Shown here: one piece after another, positions 60,896-64,000 of the stretch
How the letters are laid out: each line of letters begins with the position of its first letter
Numbering within the stretch: the first letter of the stretch is position 1
NCBI RefSeq assembly: GCF_036346595.1
Contig: NZ_CP107834.1
Coordinates: 6,572,001 to 6,636,000 of the forward strand
DNA: 64,000 bases
Direction of reading: 5' to 3'
Source: Streptomyces sp. NBC_00525
GTDB taxonomy: Bacteria > Actinomycetota > Actinomycetes > Streptomycetales > Streptomycetaceae
Program-made: the position numbers and the translations under genes
Notes under the pieces: generated by a model
What the model saw: the letters and a program-made list of their open reading frames with translations, nothing else
Told to the model about the DNA's origin: nothing
Database searches by the model: none

Positions 60896-62134
60896 ATGTC
60901 TCTCGCAGACGCTCTCAACTCCCGGCGCCTCCAAGTGTGGAACGAGATGCAGGAACTCGTCGACCGCACCGACGCCGAAGGTCGTTCCTTCTCCGGTGAG
61001 GAGGACGCCAAGTGGGCCAACATGAACGCCGAGATCGCCAAGATCGATGAGCGCATCAAGTCCGTCCGCGACGCCGAAGCCCGCACCAACGAGGTCGACG
61101 CCATCGTCAACCGCAGCGGCCGGAAGCTCATCACCGGCGCCGACGCCGACGCCGAACTCCGCGCCTGGGCACGGGGCGAGCGCGGCAAGGGGTACGAGGT
61201 CCGCCCCGTGGGCCCGGTCAACTTCCGCGACCTGACCACCGGTACGGCCGCGACGCCGTACGCGGGCAACACGGTCCCGCAGTCGTTCTACGCCCAGCTC
61301 GTCCAGCACCTCATCGAGAACGGCGCTCTCCTGGGCGCTGGCGTGACCGTGCTCAACACGGCCTCCGGCGAGGGTCTGACGATCCCGAAGACGACCGCGC
61401 ACAGCACGGCGTCGCTCACCGCCGAAGGGGCCACGATCACCGAGTCCGATCCGGTGTTTGGCTCCGTCGAGCTGGGCGCGTACAAGTACGCCACGGCGTT
61501 CCAGGTGTCCTCTGAACTGCTCCAGGACTCCGGCGTCGACCTGACCGGCTACCTCGCCTCCCAGGCGGGCCGTGCGCTCGGCAACAAGTTCGGCACCGAC
61601 ATCGTCACCGGCGCGGGCTCGTCCGGCCCGAAGGGCATCGTGACGGCGTCCACCCTGGGCGTCACCGGTGCTGCCGCGATCTCCGGCGGCCTGGGCTCCC
61701 AGGCGACCGCTGGGCAGGGTGTCGACTACCTGATCGACCTCTTCCACAAGGTCATCGCGCCGTACCGCCAGAGCCCGTCCTGTGGCTGGCTGATGAGCGA
61801 CCCGACGGCGGCGATGGTCCGGAAGCTCAAGACGTCTGAGGGCGCGTACGTGTGGCAGCCCTCGGTGATCGCCGGGCAGCCGGACCTTCTCCTGTCGAAG
61901 CCGGTCACCATCGACACGAACGTCGCCGACATGGCGGCTGACGCGGTCTCCATCGTCTTCGGCGACTTCTCCCGGTACTTCGTCCGCATGGCGGGCCCGA
62001 TCCGGTTCGAGCGCTCGGACGACTTCGCGTTCACCAACGACCTCGTGACCTTCCGCGCTGTGATGCGCGCCGATGGCGACCTGGTCGACACCACGGGTGC
62101 TGTCCAGCACTTCAAGGGCGGCGCGGCCTCCTGA
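60896..62134 (+). CDS. Major capsid protein, HK97 fold
   Basis: This 412-residue capsid protein has an N-terminal coiled-coil scaffold (about 1-100, QVWNEMQELVDRTDAEGRSF) that the protease should remove. The HK97 core follows (TVPQSFYAQLVQHLIENGALL; LTIPKTTAHSTASLTAEGA; AFQVSSELLQDSGVDL). It is separated from the protease by 112 AT-richer bases and followed by hairpins, which fits its need for high expression. Confidence 0.92.
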   Translation: MSLADALNSRRLQVWNEMQELVDRTDAEGRSFSGEEDAKWANMNAEIAKIDERIKSVRDAEARTNEVDAIVNRSGRKLITGADADAELRAWARGERGKGYEVRPVGPVNFRDLTTGTAATPYAGNTVPQSFYAQLVQHLIENGALLGAGVTVLNTASGEGLTIPKTTAHSTASLTAEGATITESDPVFGSVELGAYKYATAFQVSSELLQDSGVDLTGYLASQAGRALGNKFGTDIVTGAGSSGPKGIVTASTLGVTGAAAISGGLGSQATAGQGVDYLIDLFHKVIAPYRQSPSCGWLMSDPTAAMVRKLKTSEGAYVWQPSVIAGQPDLLLSKPVTIDTNVADMAADAVSIVFGDFSRYFVRMAGPIRFERSDDFAFTNDLVTFRAVMRADGDLVDTTGAVQHFKGGAAS

Positions 62135-62140
62135 TGAACC

Positions 62141-62178
62141 CCGCCCCCGGCGCTGCCTCCTCCCGGCGCCTGGGGCGG
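62141..62178 (+). terminator. Hairpin just after capsid gene
   Basis: A 12-bp stem with one mismatch (62141-62153 with 62166-62178) and a 12-base loop starts seven bases after the capsid stop. Confidence 0.6.
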
Positions 62179-62210
62179 CCTCCACTTCCCCCCTGACGGG
62201 GGCGGAGGAC

Positions 62211-62261
62211 GACAGGGAGCGGAAGTCACCGGCGGTCCCCGATGGGCGTCCGCTCCCTGTC
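62211..62261 (+). terminator. Second hairpin between capsid and connector genes
   Basis: GACAGGGAGCGGA (62211-62223) and its exact complement (62249-62261) form a 13-bp stem around a 25-base loop, 26 bases before the connector start. It could be a partial terminator or an mRNA-stabilising element. Confidence 0.6.
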
Positions 62262-62286
62262 CTCACACCTCTGGAGGGGGTGCCAC

Positions 62287-62865
62287 ATGGGCTACGTCGA
62301 CCTCACCGACGTGAAGGCCGCCGCCGGGATGGCGAGCGACGACGACACGAGGGACGCCCTGCTCACCACCGCGATCAACGCGGCCACCAAGCTCATCGAC
62401 AACGAGACCGGCCGGACGTTCACCCTGGACGCAGCCGCGTCGGCCCGCGTCTTCGTCCCCTCGTTCGGGGACCTGCTGATCATCGACGATGTCGGCGCCG
62501 CTGCCGGTGTCGTTGTCGAGGTCGGGTCGGTCGGCTCAACTAGCTGGTCGGAGCTGGACAGTTCGGCTTACGAGCTGCATCCGTTGAACGCCCTCGCCAA
62601 GGGCAAGCCGGTCACGGGTCTGGCGGCACCGGCCTCCGCCGGTTGGGGGTCGCGGACGCGGGTCCGGGTGACTGCCCGCTGGGGCTGGCCGGCCGTGCCC
62701 GACGAGGTCGTGCAGGCGTGCATGATCCAGGCCGTCCGACTGTTCAAGCGGAAGGACTCCCCCGAGGGGATCATGGGCTCCGATCAGTGGGGGCTCGCTC
62801 GCCTCTCACGGGTCGATCCCGACGTCCAGGCACTCATCGCCCACCTCGCCCTTCCCGGCTTCTGA
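62287..62865 (+). CDS. Head-tail connector protein (gp6-like)
   Basis: This 192-residue protein begins YVDLTDVKAAAGMASDDDTRD and has the helical connector pattern ALLTTAINAATKLIDNETGRTF, then a beta region and a terminal helix pair (DEVVQACMIQAVRLFKR). It should form a ring below the portal. The ATG at 62287 follows CTGGAGGGGG. Confidence 0.8.
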   Translation: MGYVDLTDVKAAAGMASDDDTRDALLTTAINAATKLIDNETGRTFTLDAAASARVFVPSFGDLLIIDDVGAAAGVVVEVGSVGSTSWSELDSSAYELHPLNALAKGKPVTGLAAPASAGWGSRTRVRVTARWGWPAVPDEVVQACMIQAVRLFKRKDSPEGIMGSDQWGLARLSRVDPDVQALIAHLALPGF

Positions 62866-62876
62866 GAGGGGCGCAC

Positions 62877-63341
62877 ATGGACATCTACAGCGTGTGTGAG
62901 GGCTTGGCCGACACCCTCCGGACACACCTCACGCTCCAGGGCGGCGAGCGGGCCGTGACGGTCTTCCCGTACGTCCCCGACAGCATCCCCGAGCCGTGCG
63001 TGTTCGTGGCTGAGTACGAGGTCGACTACGACGGCGCCATGGGGCGCGGCATGGACACCCTCACGGTCACGATCCGTGCACTCGTCAGCAAGGCCGACGA
63101 CGTGTCAGCGGCACGGGCCGTCGCCGCTCTCTTCTCCGGTTCGGGGGCCGGGTCGTTGAAGGCCGCCCTGGAGGCGGGGCGGGGAGGTCCCGGCGAGGGG
63201 TGCTTCCAGGGGACGGAGTTCGCCGACGCCTGCGACGACTACCGGGTCCTGCGGATGCAGGCCAACCGCTGGTATCAGCACGCCACCGCCACCTATCTGG
63301 GCGGCGAAATCACCCTCAAGGTAATAGGAAGCGGGGACTGA
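62877..63341 (+). CDS. Tail-terminator/tail-completion-like phage protein
   Basis: This 154-residue protein lies between connector and major tail protein, where tail-terminator or neck proteins are encoded. The N-terminal helix (VCEGLADTLRTHL) followed by beta strands (VTVFPYVPDSIPEPCVFVA; DTLTVTIRALV) fits that fold. Function is by position. The ATG follows GAGAGGGG. Confidence 0.6.
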   Translation: MDIYSVCEGLADTLRTHLTLQGGERAVTVFPYVPDSIPEPCVFVAEYEVDYDGAMGRGMDTLTVTIRALVSKADDVSAARAVAALFSGSGAGSLKAALEAGRGGPGEGCFQGTEFADACDDYRVLRMQANRWYQHATATYLGGEITLKVIGSGD

Positions 63342-63342
63342 G

Positions 63343-64000
63343 ATGGCCAAGACCATTCTCACTGGCGCTCGGATCTTCGCTGGCGGCGCGGATCTCACCG
63401 GAGCGTCCAACAAGGCAGAACTCAGCGCCGAGGTAGAAGAGAAGGACGTCACGACCTTCGCCTCCAACAAGTGGAACGAAGTCGTCGGTGGCCTGGCGTC
63501 CGGTCAGTTCAAGGGCTCCGGCTACTGGGAGTCCGGCGACGCGGGCAAGGTCGACGACGAGATGTGGGCCAACGTCGGCGGCGTCGGCGTCCCCTACAGC
63601 GTCGGCCCCACCGCCGCGACCGTTGGCAGCCTCGTCTACTTCATGAAGGCCATGCGGACGGACTACACCCTCCTGGGCGAGGTCGGCGAAGTCGCCCCCT
63701 GGGAGTCGTCGGCTACCACCAACTGGCCGATGGTGCGAGGGCAGTTCGCTCACCCGCCGGGCACCGCGCGGACGTCCAGCGGAAACGGTTCTGCCGTCGA
63801 GCTGGTCGCCGTCCCCGCAGGCAAGAGGCTGTACGCCGCCGTCCACGTCCTGGCCGCCGCCGGGGTCGACGCCACCGCCGACGTCACCGTCGAGTCCGCC
63901 GCCACCGCCGACTTCGCCGACCCCGTCACCCGGCTCACCTTCTCGCAGGCGAGCGGGATCTCTTCGCAGATCCTCCGCACGGACGGCACGGCCATCACAG
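63343..64000 (+). CDS. Major tail (tube) protein, 3' end beyond window
   Basis: From the ATG at 63343, one base after the previous stop, the frame is open to the window edge (219 codons). The start MAKTILTGARIFAGGADLTG and the segments VTTFASNKWNEVVGGL and KGSGYWESGD are typical of siphovirus tail tube subunits. After about residue 125 the sequence becomes alanine/valine rich (VELVAVPAGKRLYAAVHVLA), which may be an extra Ig-like or receptor-type domain. The C-terminus is not visible. Confidence 0.82.
   Translation, partial: MAKTILTGARIFAGGADLTGASNKAELSAEVEEKDVTTFASNKWNEVVGGLASGQFKGSGYWESGDAGKVDDEMWANVGGVGVPYSVGPTAATVGSLVYFMKAMRTDYTLLGEVGEVAPWESSATTNWPMVRGQFAHPPGTARTSSGNGSAVELVAVPAGKRLYAAVHVLAAAGVDATADVTVESAATADFADPVTRLTFSQASGISSQILRTDGTAIT

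Larger units (their letters stand above)
49469..64000. mobile_element. Prophage (HK97-fold siphovirus type), left part
   Basis: Integrase, repressor-like XRE protein, leftward early small genes, RecA-like replication ATPase, iteron-like repeats and a rightward late module (HNH, terminases, portal, protease, capsid, connector, tail) follow each other in standard temperate-phage order. All inspected frames are open, so it may be functional. It runs off the right edge before the tape measure, tail fibre and lysis genes. Confidence 0.92.

Overview
The window reads as chromosomal DNA of a Streptomyces-type actinomycete. GC is very high, GTG and TTG starts are frequent, and stop/start overlaps of the ATGA/GTGA type are common. 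The gene content also fits: a WhiB-like Fe-S regulator, PAS/GAF/SpoIIE phosphatases, secreted starch and glycan hydrolases, a DUF664/DinB protein and FadE-type acyl-CoA dehydrogenase pairs. From about 49.47 kb to the right edge the chromosome is interrupted by the left part of a siphovirus-like prophage, whose coding sequence looks less GC-extreme.

Layout. 35-6926: an oligopeptide/nickel-type ABC importer (lipoprotein, two permeases, fused double ATPase) and a DHA2-type MFS exporter. 6954-20056: glycan metabolism and signalling, with a GH3 beta-glucosidase and divergent TetR regulator, a secreted GH13 alpha-amylase with two starch-binding domains, a PfkB sugar kinase, a DoxX-like protein, a PAS-PAS-GAF-SpoIIE phosphatase, a WhiB-like protein, a DUF1232 protein and a secreted GH2/GH5-like glycosidase behind a perfect LacI-type palindrome. 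20174-22040: a DinB/DUF664 protein and a phosphoribosyltransferase-hydrolase fusion.

22203-34962 is the most interesting stretch. One long rightward operon of overlapping genes encodes an ATP-grasp ligase, a DUF4213/DUF364-type protein (a family annotated as putative heavy-metal chelation), a cysteine-synthase-like PLP enzyme, an enolase-superfamily dipeptide epimerase, an MFS exporter, a SAM methyltransferase and a complete peptide/metal-type ABC importer, followed by an alpha/beta peptidase. Its promoter carries a Zur-box-like sequence exactly between the -35 and -10 hexamers. I interpret it as a candidate zinc-regulated small-molecule metallophore locus (make, export, re-import, hydrolyse). 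This is inference. A murein-peptide recycling or dipeptide pathway is the main alternative.

35021-49131: a rhodanese-DUF2892 protein behind a CsoR/CstR-type operator, a PIG-L deacetylase, a quinone oxidoreductase plus two acyl-CoA dehydrogenases, small hypothetical proteins, a PepSY lipoprotein, an ABC exporter whose promoter has a SoxR box in a 19-bp spacer, a GAF-PP2C-HATPase regulator, a ThrE-type exporter, an M20 dipeptidase and a small membrane protein.

49128-64000: an amino-acid permease gene is cut by prophage insertion, leaving only its C-terminal part next to a short inverted-repeat core and a tyrosine integrase. The early region has an XRE-TPR regulator, a leftward chain of seven small overlapping genes (including a lipoprotein and a J-domain-like protein), a ribbon-helix-helix protein and a RecA/RepA-like ATPase preceded by an array of short iteron-like repeats. 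The late region runs rightward through a DUF2746 protein, HNH endonuclease, small and large terminase, portal, prohead protease, HK97-type capsid, head-tail connector, tail-terminator-like protein and a major tail protein that leaves the window. The right attachment site and the rest of the permease should lie beyond position 64000.
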